IMG/VR virus record: IMGVR_UViG_3300025889_000371
Location: 1-36,697 of that record
Strand: one strand, 5' to 3'
Source: a virus
DNA length: 36,697 bases
Made by a program: the position numbers and the translations under genes. Below are positions 9,377 to 17,769 of the stretch, in pieces. Positions within the stretch are counted from its first letter, which is position 1. Each line of letters starts with the position of its first letter. Below the pieces are notes generated by a model that saw only the letters and a program-made list of their open reading frames with translations, made no database searches and was not told the DNA's origin.

Positions 9377-9913
9377 ATGGCTGAAAAGACCATCATGGAG
9401 AAAGCTGACGAGATTATGAGTCAGTTTGGAATTGGAGCCCCTCTTTCTCAGGAAGAGGGGATCTCTGATCCTACTCCCATGAAGTCAGTAAACTACTCAT
9501 CCCCTGTCCAACCTCCAAGAGATCTGCCTGAAATGTCAGACGGATTTCGTTCTTCTTTATTAGAGAATATGGGGATTAAAACAGAAGAGCCTGTTGAAAA
9601 GCAGCCCGAACCAGAAAAGCGTCAAATGACAATTGAGGAAATGAAGATTGTTCTTCAAGCTGCGAAGATTCTTGGCGAGACAACTTTTGCCGGAGGCTTA
9701 GGAGTCAACATGGCTGGAGCCTCCACCTTTCAACAAAATCCTCAAAAGAAAAAGAAGGTTAAGAAAAAGAAGGTCTGCATGGACTTAGCTCCCTTGAAAG
9801 AGTTTGCTTTTACCACAGACAAGAACGCTTGGAAGCCAAGCAAAAACTCTATATATGTTAAGCCTACACCTGTTTCTCGTCTAACCAAAGGAGTATTAAA
9901 GAAGGTAAAGTAA
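9377..9913 (+). CDS. Putative prohead core or head accessory protein
   Basis: A 178-residue protein of unknown family. The N-terminus is helical (EKTIMEKADEIMSQFGIG), the middle is Pro/Glu-rich (EEPVEKQPEPEKRQ), followed by a helix IEEMKIVLQAAKILGE around residue 86-101, a Gly/Ala stretch and a strongly basic patch QKKKKVKKKKV at about 127-137. The C-terminus is basic. It starts two bases after the preceding stop and overlaps the next start by one base (TAATG), so it belongs to the head operon ending in gp23. Position suggests an internal prohead or scaffold component; the basic patches could contact DNA or the acidic neighbour. Function not established. Confidence 0.65.
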   Translation: MAEKTIMEKADEIMSQFGIGAPLSQEEGISDPTPMKSVNYSSPVQPPRDLPEMSDGFRSSLLENMGIKTEEPVEKQPEPEKRQMTIEEMKIVLQAAKILGETTFAGGLGVNMAGASTFQQNPQKKKKVKKKKVCMDLAPLKEFAFTTDKNAWKPSKNSIYVKPTPVSRLTKGVLKKVK

Positions 9914-10263
9914 TGGAAAATCTATACGACTTAATTGTAGAAAGTTCTCGCGGTCTTCGGAGGCTTCAAAGAAAGCTTGGAGCCGCAGTAAAAGCTCATA
10001 GAAGAGATGGAGGAGGTCCAGTAACTCCTAAACTTGCTAGACTCGCAAATGCGGTAGTAGCCAAGACAAAGGAAGGTGAAGCTAGAGCAAAGAATAGTAA
10101 GGAGTCCCAGAAAGCAGCACGAAGAGCCCAAGACAGAGCGGAGGCAAGAGCCCATGAACCGGCTGCGACTGCTGAAAGACGGGAGAAGCAAGGCTTGCCG
10201 AGTACTCCAAGGTTCCCAAATGTAGGACGTGAAACAAACGCTAGAGGAAGAAGAGGAAGATAA
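9913..10263 (+). CDS. Small basic, helical protein before the prohead protease
   Basis: This 116-residue protein is Arg/Lys/Ala-rich and mostly helical (RRLQRKLGAAVKAHRR, then NAVVAKTKEGEARAKNSKES and ARRAQDRAEARAHEPAATAE). The C-terminal 25 residues are disordered and end in RGRRGR. It sits where T4 carries gene 68, directly before gene 21, and its start overlaps the preceding stop. The composition would suit binding to DNA or to the acidic core protein two genes upstream. I cannot assign it to a family by sequence. It ends four bases before the chosen start of the protease gene. Confidence 0.6.
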   Translation: MENLYDLIVESSRGLRRLQRKLGAAVKAHRRDGGGPVTPKLARLANAVVAKTKEGEARAKNSKESQKAARRAQDRAEARAHEPAATAERREKQGLPSTPRFPNVGRETNARGRRGR

Positions 10264-10267
10264 TAAA

Positions 10268-10885
10268 ATGGAACTAATAAGAGACTACTATGGTTTTGGT
10301 CAGGTCGAGATTCTAAGCGAGTCTCGATCAACTGGCGTTATGAAGGTTCGTGGTCTCTTCGGAGAGGCAGAGAAAGTTAACGGCAACAAGAGAATGTATA
10401 GTCGAGACACTCTGCGTAGAGAAGTAGAAAAATTACAAGAACAAATCAAAGAAAGAAGACTGCTAGGAGAACTAGATCACCCTTCAAACGAAGTAGTACA
10501 TTTATCAAACGCGTCACATCTTATCACGAAGCTGGACATGGTTGGCAACCAAATTATTGGAGAAGCTGAAATCCTGGGTACTCCCAGTGGTCGGGTTCTT
10601 CAAGAGCTTATTAAAGCGGGTGTCAAAATAGGTACTTCCTCAAGAGCCACAGGATCTGTATCGCCTGTCATGAAAGAAAATGAAACCTACTATCAAGTAG
10701 GCGATAACTTGAAGATGATTACTTGGGACATGGTTAGCGATCCATCATGCTATGGAGCGCATCCAACACTCCAAGAAAATCAGCAACTACTAGAGACTAG
10801 AGATAGCATCGTATCCAACCTGGACAAACTCAATGCCGAAAAGGTATTACTGTTTGAATTGGAGAGAAGATTACGAAATCGCTAG
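10268..10885 (+). CDS. 21: Prohead core serine protease (T4 gp21 type)
   Basis: This 205-residue protein matches the phage prohead protease (herpes assemblin-like, family U9/S77) that cleaves the capsid and scaffold proteins during maturation. Key features are the AEKVNGNKRMYSRD segment (T4: AEVVNRNKRLYP), the catalytic His in LLGELDHP (H71), and the nucleophile in IGTSSRATGSV (S124 or S125). T4 gp21 has 212 residues, so length fits. The ATG at 10268 is chosen because it follows the previous stop by four bases and has an AGGAAG ribosome site; an in-frame ATG at 10229 would overlap the neighbour by 35 bases. A late promoter separates it from gp22. Family assignment is secure. Confidence 0.93.
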   Translation: MELIRDYYGFGQVEILSESRSTGVMKVRGLFGEAEKVNGNKRMYSRDTLRREVEKLQEQIKERRLLGELDHPSNEVVHLSNASHLITKLDMVGNQIIGEAEILGTPSGRVLQELIKAGVKIGTSSRATGSVSPVMKENETYYQVGDNLKMITWDMVSDPSCYGAHPTLQENQQLLETRDSIVSNLDKLNAEKVLLFELERRLRNR

Positions 10886-10910
10886 GAATTTTTCAGGCGT
10901 TATAAACGCA

Positions 10911-10918
10911 TATAAATA
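10911..10918 (+). promoter_or_regulatory. T4-type late promoter TATAAATA
   Basis: TATAAATA is an exact match to the T4 late promoter, placed in the only gap of the head block, 12 bases before the gp22 start. T4 late transcription starts a few bases after this box, so the leader would be only about 5-8 bases. It would drive gp22 and gp23, the most abundant head proteins, separately from the upstream genes. The gp55-like gene in the window supports use of this motif. Confidence 0.8.
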
Positions 10919-10930
10919 GATAAATTAGCT

Positions 10931-11539
10931 ATGGCAAACAAAATAGACCAAATCGTTTCAGTCCTCAGTGAAGGTGTTACTGAGGAGAGTATCAATAAGG
11001 TCGTTCGTTTGGTTGACCAGATTGTTGAAGAGCGCGTTGAAGAGGCTAACAAACTCATGGAAGCCCGTGTCGCCGCGTTCGTTCGCAACAAGGTCGAGAG
11101 TCTGAAGGACGTTGCCAGAGAAGAAGTCCTCGCTGAGAGCGGTACTGCAAGAGAACTAGAATTGTTCCGTGCTATCAAGACTCTCGTAGCTTCAGAGATC
11201 GCTGGCGAGGATATCGAGAACATGGCTGCAACCTACGAGAAAGAGATCGAAGGTTTGCAGGAATCTGTTCAATCTCTCAACACCAAGCTAGACGAACAAC
11301 TACAGAGAAACACGCTTCTAGAAGAGCAAAACGAAGTTCTAAACGAGTCAGTAATTGACGCAGAACACGCAAAGAATCTTTTAGAGGCCAAACTCGGTTC
11401 CGAATTCCACGGTTCCGATGCAGCCGAGGTCGTGACTAACGATCCTGACCGTCCCTCAGTGAGTGAGGCTGCATTACACAATCGCTTCCTAACCGAAGAC
11501 GTTATCGGTCTTTCTCGTATCAATCGAGGTATAATCTAA
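10931..11539 (+). CDS. 22: Prohead scaffold protein (T4 gp22 type)
   Basis: This 202-residue protein lies between the protease and major capsid genes, the same position as T4 gene 22, the major prohead scaffold that is digested by gp21. It is highly charged and almost wholly helical, with a coiled-coil-like stretch from about residue 100 to 155 (MAATYEKEIEGLQESVQSLN and following) and repeated Glu/Val heptads at the N-terminus. It contains several L/I-x-E sites suited to gp21-type cleavage. T4 gp22 is 269 residues, so this version is shorter. Arg codons are mostly CGT/CGC, unlike the tail genes. It has its own late promoter and its stop overlaps the gp23 start. Assignment rests on position and character. 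Confidence 0.85.
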   Translation: MANKIDQIVSVLSEGVTEESINKVVRLVDQIVEERVEEANKLMEARVAAFVRNKVESLKDVAREEVLAESGTARELELFRAIKTLVASEIAGEDIENMAATYEKEIEGLQESVQSLNTKLDEQLQRNTLLEEQNEVLNESVIDAEHAKNLLEAKLGSEFHGSDAAEVVTNDPDRPSVSEAALHNRFLTEDVIGLSRINRGII

Positions 11540-13053
11540 TGCTTACAGAAACAACTAATCCGCTAGTTCAAAAGTGGGAGCCAATTTTGGAGGGCATCGA
11601 TGATGCCGCAATTAGAGAAACTACGGCAACCCTTCTTGAGAACCAAGCCCGTTCAATACTTAACGAGTATGAGAAAGAGCATGGTCAGGTTCTTGAGGAG
11701 CAAACTTTCGTAGGTAACCTAGGTACTTTCCAAAAGTTCGCATTCCCAATCGTTCGCAGGGTCTTCCCTGAACTAATTGCTAACAAGATCTGTGGTGTTC
11801 AGCCCATGCAAGGTCCAGTCAGCCAAGTATTCTACCTTGGCTTTACTCGTCAGTATGGTGCAACTCCAGATAAGGATACTGCTTACAGCCGTTTCAACCT
11901 AACTTACGGTGGTCGTACTCCAGTTGCTAACTCAGATGGTGGCATCGATATCGACGCTGGTGTATCAAGCTATGACCAGCTAGGTTTCTCCGCCCAGGGT
12001 TCAAACGATATGACCGCAGCTTCAGGCACTGTCGGTGGTCAAATCGCAAACTGGCCGAGTTCAGTAAACGCTGACTACATCGGTGCTAAGTTCAACGTAA
12101 GTGCTGGTGAGCGTTTGGCAGGTACTGCAATTCCTGAGCTAAACCTCCACATCGAGCAGCAAGCTGTAACCGCTAGAACCAGAAAGTTCCGCGCTCTCTG
12201 GACCCTAGAGGCTTCACAGGACCTTCGTGCTTATCACAACCTCGATCTAGAGCGTGAGCTAACTGACCTTCTCTCAAAGGAAGTTCAGCTTGAGATTGAC
12301 CGAGAGCTAATCGAAGATATTCGTTATCTTGCCTACGACTACGCTACTGGTGGCGGCTTCAACCGCGAAACCCTCAAGCAGCCAAACGCTAACGACTTTG
12401 GTACTGATGGTGTTGACTTCACCCCCGGCAACTTCCTATACGAAGTAAACGGTGGTTCAGGCGATACCGTAGACGGTACTTCCGATCCTGCTGGCACTGA
12501 TCGCAACGTCTTCCTTGTTGACTTTGCTTCAACTGCACTCGGTCTAGCTCCTCGTCACGTTGGCGAAGTCTACGCTAACCTGCTCGCAGCAATTAACTTT
12601 GCTTCACAGGATATCTACAAGACTACTCTCCGTGGTGGTGCTAACTTCATCGTTACTTCACCTTTCCTCGCTGCTGCTCTCTTCTCAGCTTCCAAGCTAG
12701 AAGGTGGTGCACCAGCGGCTGAGATCGGCACTCTAGGTGCTTCAATCCAGTACAAGGGTAAGTTCCAGGGTCAGTACGACGTTTACGTCGATCCACTCTA
12801 CCCCGATGACGAGATTCTAATGGGTTACAAGGGTAATTCACCCATGGACGCAGGTTATGTTTACGCTCCGTACATCCCAATCCAGATGCTACCAAACGTA
12901 ACCGATCCAGAGACCTTCCAGCCCAGAAAGGGTTTGCTTACCCGCTACGGTAAGGTCGCTGTTTCACCTGAGTCACGATTCTACAGAATCATCCGTGTAG
13001 TCGGTAGCTCTGCTAACTTCCTACTCGCACCATTCGCCAAGCCTACCCGCTAA
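11539..13053 (+). CDS. 23: Major capsid protein (T4 gp23)
   Basis: This 504-residue protein is the HK97-fold major head protein. The strongest signature is IVRRVFPELIANKICGVQPM near residues 71-90, almost the same as the T4 stretch (VRRAIPNLIAFDICGVQPM), followed by a P-loop-like segment with QVFYLGFTRQYG. A candidate maturation cleavage is LEE|Q after E54, matching the gp21 rule (L/I-x-E) and close to the T4 site at residue 65. The C-terminal part (YVDPLYPDDEILMGYKG, YVYAPYIPI) is also typical. T4 gp23 is 521 residues. Codon use is strongly biased (CGT, GGT, AAC, CTC) as expected for the most abundant virion protein. It is translated from the gp22 message and followed by a strong hairpin. 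Confidence 0.97.
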   Translation: MLTETTNPLVQKWEPILEGIDDAAIRETTATLLENQARSILNEYEKEHGQVLEEQTFVGNLGTFQKFAFPIVRRVFPELIANKICGVQPMQGPVSQVFYLGFTRQYGATPDKDTAYSRFNLTYGGRTPVANSDGGIDIDAGVSSYDQLGFSAQGSNDMTAASGTVGGQIANWPSSVNADYIGAKFNVSAGERLAGTAIPELNLHIEQQAVTARTRKFRALWTLEASQDLRAYHNLDLERELTDLLSKEVQLEIDRELIEDIRYLAYDYATGGGFNRETLKQPNANDFGTDGVDFTPGNFLYEVNGGSGDTVDGTSDPAGTDRNVFLVDFASTALGLAPRHVGEVYANLLAAINFASQDIYKTTLRGGANFIVTSPFLAAALFSASKLEGGAPAAEIGTLGASIQYKGKFQGQYDVYVDPLYPDDEILMGYKGNSPMDAGYVYAPYIPIQMLPNVTDPETFQPRKGLLTRYGKVAVSPESRFYRIIRVVGSSANFLLAPFAKPTR

Positions 13054-13069
13054 TAGGTGAATGATCTAA

Positions 13070-13110
13070 AATAGCCTGTTCCTCAAAAGGGGAACAGGCT
13101 ATTATCTGTT
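13070..13110 (+). terminator. Rho-independent-like terminator after gp23
   Basis: A 13-bp perfect stem (13070-13082 with 13091-13103, centred on ATAGCCTGTTCC) plus a U-G and C-G pair closes on an AAAA loop, followed by the T-rich ATCTGTTT. It lies 17 bases after the gp23 stop and is the strongest hairpin in the window. It probably limits readthrough from, or stabilises the 3' end of, the abundant capsid message. Confidence 0.8.
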
Positions 13111-13117
13111 TATGCCC

Positions 13118-13142
13118 AAATAATTTCTCTATATAACTTAGG
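13118..13142 (+). promoter_or_regulatory. Upstream element of gp13, repeated before the 808-residue gene
   Basis: This stretch ends directly at the gp13 start codon. It begins AAATAATTT and ends ATAACTTAGG; the same two blocks occur at 18438-18460. Within it, TATATA (13130-13135) sits seven bases before the ATG, as in the gp19 upstream region at 17757-17762. A promoter or ribosome-site role is likely but not proven; the exact motif differs from TATAAATA. Confidence 0.4.
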
Positions 13143-14051
13143 ATGGCAAGTTTCGATACATTTTTGGATGCTGATTATATCACTCCATCTACGAGGTTCG
13201 GCATTACATTTGGTAAGCTGAAAGGCACTGCAAACAGCTTGCAGTCATCCGCAATTGAAACTCCTGGCGAAATAGACTACGATAGTCTAAACAGAAGAAG
13301 ATTCTCCGACACAGTTGCTTTTCAGGACTTCTACCAGTCAATTGCTGACTTTGTAAAGGCTAGGCTAGGACATCCTGTTGTAAGGGTAGAGCTTGCAGAC
13401 TTTCAGATTGCGACAGCCATTGATGAGGCTATCAGCAAGCTAGACTACCATGCTCCTGATTGGTGTCTAAACTACTGTACCTTTACCACACAAGCTGGAA
13501 TAGCTTACTACAAGCTGCCAAAGTTTGTGATGAACAATCTACAACTTGCCACCTATAAGAAGACCTTGTTGGCAATCAACCAGCAGAACGGAACACTTGA
13601 GTTCGACTTCTGGCTAAAGTATTTCCAAGACTTTTTTGTATACGATAATTTCTATGTAGGGGATTTGTATATCATGCAATCCTACCTAAAGGAAATTAGA
13701 AAGGTTCTCGGCAAGGACGGTATGTTCCGTGTAGTAGACGGGCAGTTCCTGTTCATCACTCCTACTCCTTTAGGGGACACCGACTCTGAGGATGTAGTGG
13801 TCATGTTTAAGTCACTGAACTCAGACACTTTACACCACTACTACATTAGCTGGATTCAGAGATTCTCACTAGCGGTGTGTAAAGGCATTCTGGGAGAGAT
13901 CAGAGGCAAATACGCCCAACTCCCTTCGCCTACAGGAGGAGCAGTCCTAAACGGTCAGGCTCTTATCCAAGAATCTGCCAATGAGCAGCAAATACTAATA
14001 GAACAGCTATTGACAGAAATAGAAGAGCCTCCAACATTCTCAATCTTCTAA
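13143..14051 (+). CDS. 13: Neck protein, head completion (T4 gp13 type)
   Basis: This 302-residue protein matches T4 gp13 (309 residues), which with gp14 forms the neck that closes the filled head for tail joining. Two segments line up clearly: FVKARLGHPVVRVELADFQI with T4 ILRRLGAPIINVELTPDQI, and the C-terminal GGAVLNGQALIQESANEQQ with T4 [20 protein letters not shown], both ending in a short LLTEIEEPP / LYLLDPPFG tail. The start follows a promoter-like element directly. The stop overlaps the gp15-type gene by one base. In T4 the gp13 gene lies far upstream of 23; here it comes right after gp23, so the order is permuted. No gp14 homologue is recognised next to it. Confidence 0.88.
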   Translation: MASFDTFLDADYITPSTRFGITFGKLKGTANSLQSSAIETPGEIDYDSLNRRRFSDTVAFQDFYQSIADFVKARLGHPVVRVELADFQIATAIDEAISKLDYHAPDWCLNYCTFTTQAGIAYYKLPKFVMNNLQLATYKKTLLAINQQNGTLEFDFWLKYFQDFFVYDNFYVGDLYIMQSYLKEIRKVLGKDGMFRVVDGQFLFITPTPLGDTDSEDVVVMFKSLNSDTLHHYYISWIQRFSLAVCKGILGEIRGKYAQLPSPTGGAVLNGQALIQESANEQQILIEQLLTEIEEPPTFSIF

Positions 14052-14785
14052 TGTCTAAGTTCCACAATCTTTACTCAAAAACTTACATGGACGTAAAGGA
14101 GGAGCTTCTCCAGTTTGAGAAAAACAACAGGTATACTGCGGACTTCTTCAGAGATCTCACTAAAGCCATGATAGGTAATCTAAAAGATCTCTACGTTATC
14201 GATCAAGACGAAAAGGTTAATGACGAGATAGAGGTTATTTTTGGTAATCAGGAAAGGGCTGTAGCAAAGATGAATGAAGACAGAACCCTAAAGCTCCCTC
14301 TAGTCTCTGTTACCATAGCTGGCAATGTTCCTACTTTTGAACGAAAAAGACCAGACTTCAACCTGATAACAGAAAGAATCTTCGTTAGATCTGAGAGAAG
14401 AGCCTATCGCTTGGTAAGTTTTTCTCCTAAACCAGTAGATCTAGTTTTCCGTATAAACCTATATTCAAAATACTTGGAAGACCTAAACCAGCTTACCGAA
14501 CAGATTGAAGATAAGTTTCAACCGTTCCTTAGGCTAGAGACCAAAAACGGTAACTCAACACACGCCTTCATAGACAGTTCTACAGATCAGTCTGCTTTTA
14601 GCGTAGCTGACAGACAGGATAGAATCGTTCAGAAATCTTTCTCTATTACCGCTCAAGGGTACATCCCTAGACCTAAGTTTATTTTAGCCTCTAATGGCAA
14701 GCTTAAACCCCTTAGCGGTGACAGGCTAGAGCGTGAGATTGTTGAAAGTATAGCTCAAGATCCAGAGCCCCGTTTAAATTTCTAA
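14051..14785 (+). CDS. 15: Tail completion / sheath stabiliser (T4 gp15 type)
   Basis: This 244-residue protein resembles T4 gp15 (272 residues), the hexameric terminator that caps tail tube and sheath and binds the neck. Matching segments are LKLPLVSVTI, the middle FSPKPVDLVFRINLYSKYLE with T4 SPSPIKMIYELSIFTRYEDD, the following LTEQIEDKFQPF with T4 IVEQILPYFQPHF, and the later KSFSITAQGYIPRPK with T4 WSLTFEVNGWMYPP. It starts inside the TAATG overlap with gp13, so neck and tail-cap proteins are co-translated. After it comes a 103-base gap with a late-promoter-like box. I base the call on these remembered alignments; a profile search would settle it. Confidence 0.82.
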   Translation: MSKFHNLYSKTYMDVKEELLQFEKNNRYTADFFRDLTKAMIGNLKDLYVIDQDEKVNDEIEVIFGNQERAVAKMNEDRTLKLPLVSVTIAGNVPTFERKRPDFNLITERIFVRSERRAYRLVSFSPKPVDLVFRINLYSKYLEDLNQLTEQIEDKFQPFLRLETKNGNSTHAFIDSSTDQSAFSVADRQDRIVQKSFSITAQGYIPRPKFILASNGKLKPLSGDRLEREIVESIAQDPEPRLNF

Positions 14786-14867
14786 ACAAAGAATAGTATT
14801 AAAGACAGACGATTCTGATATTTACGGCTAACTTCCTGAAAAATCCTTGGACTGTAGCCAGTATATA

Positions 14868-14879
14868 GATAAATAAATA
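14868..14879 (+). promoter_or_regulatory. Late-promoter-like box GATAAATAAATA
   Basis: GATAAATA at 14868-14875 and AATAAATA at 14872-14879 each differ from TATAAATA at one base. They lie in the 103-base gap after the gp15-type gene, 9-13 bases before the next start codon, as with the exact TATAAATA before gp22. The first 80 bases of the gap show only a weak inverted repeat (GGCTA/TAGCC) and no T-tract. Confidence 0.55.
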
Positions 14880-14888
14880 GAGATTACA

Positions 14889-15209
14889 ATGTTTGAGCCT
14901 GTAACCATCAATTCTTCAACTCTCAGGGGAGGTCACTATAGACTTCCTCCTGCATCTAGGATAGTTTTGGAGGAGATTCCTGGTAAGACCAAGAAGAGCC
15001 AACCCAAAATTGTCCAAACAGAAGTAAAAACAGTGGTGGAAATTCAGAATCTTTCTCAGCAAAACATCGAGATAATCATGATCGAAGGATCAGAGCCAAA
15101 GCATTACGCTTTGACCGCTGGGGGAGTTCTGACTGTCCCATATTCAGATCTATCAACGTCCACAAGGAACCTCATCTCAAGAGGTATGTTACAGGTAATC
15201 TACAAGTAG
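14889..15209 (+). CDS. Small protein between gp15 and sheath, function unknown
   Basis: A 106-residue protein with no family I recognise. The N-terminus (FEPVTINSSTLRGGHYRLPPASRIVLEE) is followed by a Lys-rich linker and then a compact beta-rich region (KTVVEIQNLSQQNIEIIMIE, HYALTAGGVLTVPYSDL), which reads like a small all-beta domain. No membrane segment or cysteine is present. It is the first gene behind a late promoter box and lies ten bases upstream of the sheath gene. The position, between tail-completion and sheath genes, suggests a tail or neck accessory protein, perhaps a decoration or head-tail fitting piece. It does not look like T4 gp14, gp16 or gp17. Confidence 0.65.
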   Translation: MFEPVTINSSTLRGGHYRLPPASRIVLEEIPGKTKKSQPKIVQTEVKTVVEIQNLSQQNIEIIMIEGSEPKHYALTAGGVLTVPYSDLSTSTRNLISRGMLQVIYK

Positions 15210-15219
15210 GGGAAAATAA

Positions 15220-17751
15220 ATGGTTAATTTTGTAAGTCCAGGAGTTTACACAGTCGAGAAAGATTTCTCTGACTATATTCCAGCAATTAATCCTAGTGTT
15301 GTTGGTGCTGTCGGCTTTGCATCCAGAGGTCCTATAAACGACCCGACATTAGTAACGGATGCTGGCAACCTTTTAGAAGTTTTTGGTAGACCTGATCAAA
15401 CAACTGGTGGTCAGGGTCTATGGGGTGCATACAATATCTTGGAGAGAACTAACTCCATGTATTTTGTTCGCGCTGCCACTGAAGCCGCTTCATCAGCATT
15501 TATTACTGTTCCTCCAGGAACTCCTGCTGTTGTAAACGTTTCAGGTCTAGACGGCGACCTCTATCAGCACGTTTTCTTTGTCGATCTTTATAACGGCACT
15601 ACCGGAGCAAAGACTACTGATTCCCCTTACGTCTTTGTTATACCAAAAGGTTCAAACGTTGCTTCCTCAATGGAAGTTCTCAACAACAAGTACGTTACAG
15701 AAGAGTTTGAAGTAACGGTAGAAAAAATCTCAGCCGATCACGCTGCTTTTGTAACTAAAGCTGCTGGCGATGATCAGGTAATGCAAGTTAGAACTTATGC
15801 TTGTAGCTCAACTGATGGTTTCTCTTCATTCACCGCTGATCTTGCCGCTGGTGGCAACGGTCTCCCAATGAGAGGTGACGGAGGAACTTATGCTGTTCCT
15901 GTAGAAAGCGATGTTGTCACTGAAGTTGGCAGTGTTTTTGCGGGAGACCTTTCAAGCTATGTTACCTACTTAGGCGTAAAAGGTTATACCGATGCCTCAG
16001 ACCAAAGCGTCAGTGGTATTTCAGGAATGAAAATTTTCGGAAACCCATCCTGGTCTGTCTTTGACGATACCGCAAGCATTCCTGATGGATACTTTACCGC
16101 TTCAGGGTCTATTGCCATTAACCAGTATACTCTAAGATTACTTGAAAATACTTTAGCGACAAGCTTAGAGGACAGCGTCCCAGCAGGTCTTAGAAGTGCT
16201 ATTGCTTCGGTTCCTTTCATCGATAGTAACCAATATTTAAACTGGGTAGGTCCAGTAGCCTGTTCAACGGGTAACAGGTACTCTCTCAGTGGGACTGACG
16301 GTGGTGGTCTAACCTTCTATTCTCTGCATCCTGGTGCTGGCTACAACTATGCCGTATCCTCCACCAACCAAGGCAATAAGACTTACGGTTTGAGAACTGT
16401 TGTCTCAGGCAGAAGAGGTAAAGATTCAACCGTTCAGGTTCAATTAGATGGTGCAACAGCCGAAAGCTACTTAGTAGACTTCCAGTCAAACTCTGATGCA
16501 TCAGGAACTTCTGTAAACAAAGTTCTTAACTTCAACACCTACAACAACGAAAACACTTCCGATGATTACTATGTCGCTTATAACAAGCTCGCGACAGAAG
16601 TAACTTCTGGTGTACCTTCAACCTCTGTTGCCAAGGCAAGCTTTGAAGTTCCCACAGCTTACAGCGGCGTTACCGTAATTAGAAGTTACTGGGGCGGTAC
16701 TGCTTCAAACCCGATTACAAGATTCGGTTTAGCACCAACAACAGTTGCACAAGATCTTGAGCAAAGATATGTTAAGCTTGCAGACGGTACTTACGATCTA
16801 GCCCAAGGTGTAAACGGTGATGCTGCTGACCACGGCGGAAGTATGTCAGACGCTTCCGTTAAAGCAGCGTTTATCGGCAGCCAAGAGGCAAGAACTGGTA
16901 TGCAAGGCTTCAGAGATGATACCCTAAACATCAGTATGCTCGCCATCCCAGGTGTAACCGAGCAAAACATCATCAATGCGGCAGTATCCCTGTCAGAAGA
17001 GACCCAAAACTTCTTGCTGGCTACTGCACCTCCTGTCGGTCTAGCTTCTGTACAAGAGGCTATCAACTGGCATAACGGCGACGATGCTACAAGATCAACT
17101 TCACTAAACAGTTCCTACGCAACCGTAACTTGGCCTTGGATAAAAGTATTCAACGTCTTTACAGGTGCTGATGAGTACATCGACCCCGCAGTCTTTGCGA
17201 TCAGACAGTACGCCTTCACCGATCAGGTAGCTGACCCATGGGTAGCCCCTGCTGGCTTCACAAGAGGCAGATTGGTCAAGCCCGTAGATGTCGAGTTCGT
17301 ACTCAACCAAGGCGACAGAGACGCTCTATACAGCGGTGGAAACGTGATTAACCCAATCGTTAAGTTCCCTCAGCAAGGTCTAGTACTCTTCGGTCAAAGA
17401 ACTACTCAGAGAGCCCCCACTGCCCTAGACAGAATCAACGTTCGCAGACTAATGATCTCCTTGAGAAAGGCTATCCTAGCAGGAACAAATAGATTCGTCT
17501 TTGAGCCAAACGATGCTGTAACCAGAAGAAGAGTCACCGAAGCTCTTCAACCTCTCCTCCAGGAGATCAAGGACCGTCGCGGTATAACTGCCTTCAAGGT
17601 TATCTGCGACGAGACTGTCAACACTCCAATACGAATCGACAGAAACGAACTTTGGTGCAAGGTCATTATCCAACCCACTAAGGCTGCTGAAATCGTAGTG
17701 TTTGAGTTCAATGTAACTAACCAGACTGGCGGTATTGCCGCAGTAGAATAA
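15220..17751 (+). CDS. 18: Contractile tail sheath protein (T4 gp18)
   Basis: This 843-residue protein is the contractile sheath subunit. The N-terminus SPGVYTVEKDFSDYIPAINP and SVVGAVGFASRGPINDPTLV are the classic sheath opening, and the C-terminal third carries the conserved core (DDTLNISMLAIPGV, then FTRGRLVKPVDVEFVLNQGD, INVRRLMISLRKAI, FEPND, and the last strand VIIQPTKAAEIVVFEFNV). T4 gp18 is 659 residues; this version is longer, with the extra length in the variable outer domains (about residues 150-500), which form the sheath surface. A strong ribosome site AGGGGAAA lies before the ATG. It is followed by the tube gene, as in T4. Confidence 0.97.
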   Translation: MVNFVSPGVYTVEKDFSDYIPAINPSVVGAVGFASRGPINDPTLVTDAGNLLEVFGRPDQTTGGQGLWGAYNILERTNSMYFVRAATEAASSAFITVPPGTPAVVNVSGLDGDLYQHVFFVDLYNGTTGAKTTDSPYVFVIPKGSNVASSMEVLNNKYVTEEFEVTVEKISADHAAFVTKAAGDDQVMQVRTYACSSTDGFSSFTADLAAGGNGLPMRGDGGTYAVPVESDVVTEVGSVFAGDLSSYVTYLGVKGYTDASDQSVSGISGMKIFGNPSWSVFDDTASIPDGYFTASGSIAINQYTLRLLENTLATSLEDSVPAGLRSAIASVPFIDSNQYLNWVGPVACSTGNRYSLSGTDGGGLTFYSLHPGAGYNYAVSSTNQGNKTYGLRTVVSGRRGKDSTVQVQLDGATAESYLVDFQSNSDASGTSVNKVLNFNTYNNENTSDDYYVAYNKLATEVTSGVPSTSVAKASFEVPTAYSGVTVIRSYWGGTASNPITRFGLAPTTVAQDLEQRYVKLADGTYDLAQGVNGDAADHGGSMSDASVKAAFIGSQEARTGMQGFRDDTLNISMLAIPGVTEQNIINAAVSLSEETQNFLLATAPPVGLASVQEAINWHNGDDATRSTSLNSSYATVTWPWIKVFNVFTGADEYIDPAVFAIRQYAFTDQVADPWVAPAGFTRGRLVKPVDVEFVLNQGDRDALYSGGNVINPIVKFPQQGLVLFGQRTTQRAPTALDRINVRRLMISLRKAILAGTNRFVFEPNDAVTRRRVTEALQPLLQEIKDRRGITAFKVICDETVNTPIRIDRNELWCKVIIQPTKAAEIVVFEFNVTNQTGGIAAVE

Positions 17752-17755
17752 ACCA

Positions 17756-17769
17756 CTATATAAAGTAGA
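17756..17769 (+). promoter_or_regulatory. CTATATAA box before gp19
   Basis: CTATATAAAGTAGA ends directly at the gp19 ATGG. The gp13 start is preceded by CTATATAACTTAGG at the same 14-base distance. The TATATA core sits seven bases before the start codon. If this works as a -10 or late box, the message would be nearly leaderless; if not, it may be a conserved translation start context. Confidence 0.35.

Noticed and set aside
9996-10331. 111-codon minus-strand frame over the basic protein gene
   Set aside because: It is the complement of an Arg/Ala-rich coding region, and reads as a Leu/Ser/Ala string, a typical shadow frame.
14785-14868. Possible terminator in the gap after the gp15-type gene
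   Set aside because: Only a GGCTA/TAGCC inverted repeat with a long loop and no T-tract; too weak to call.
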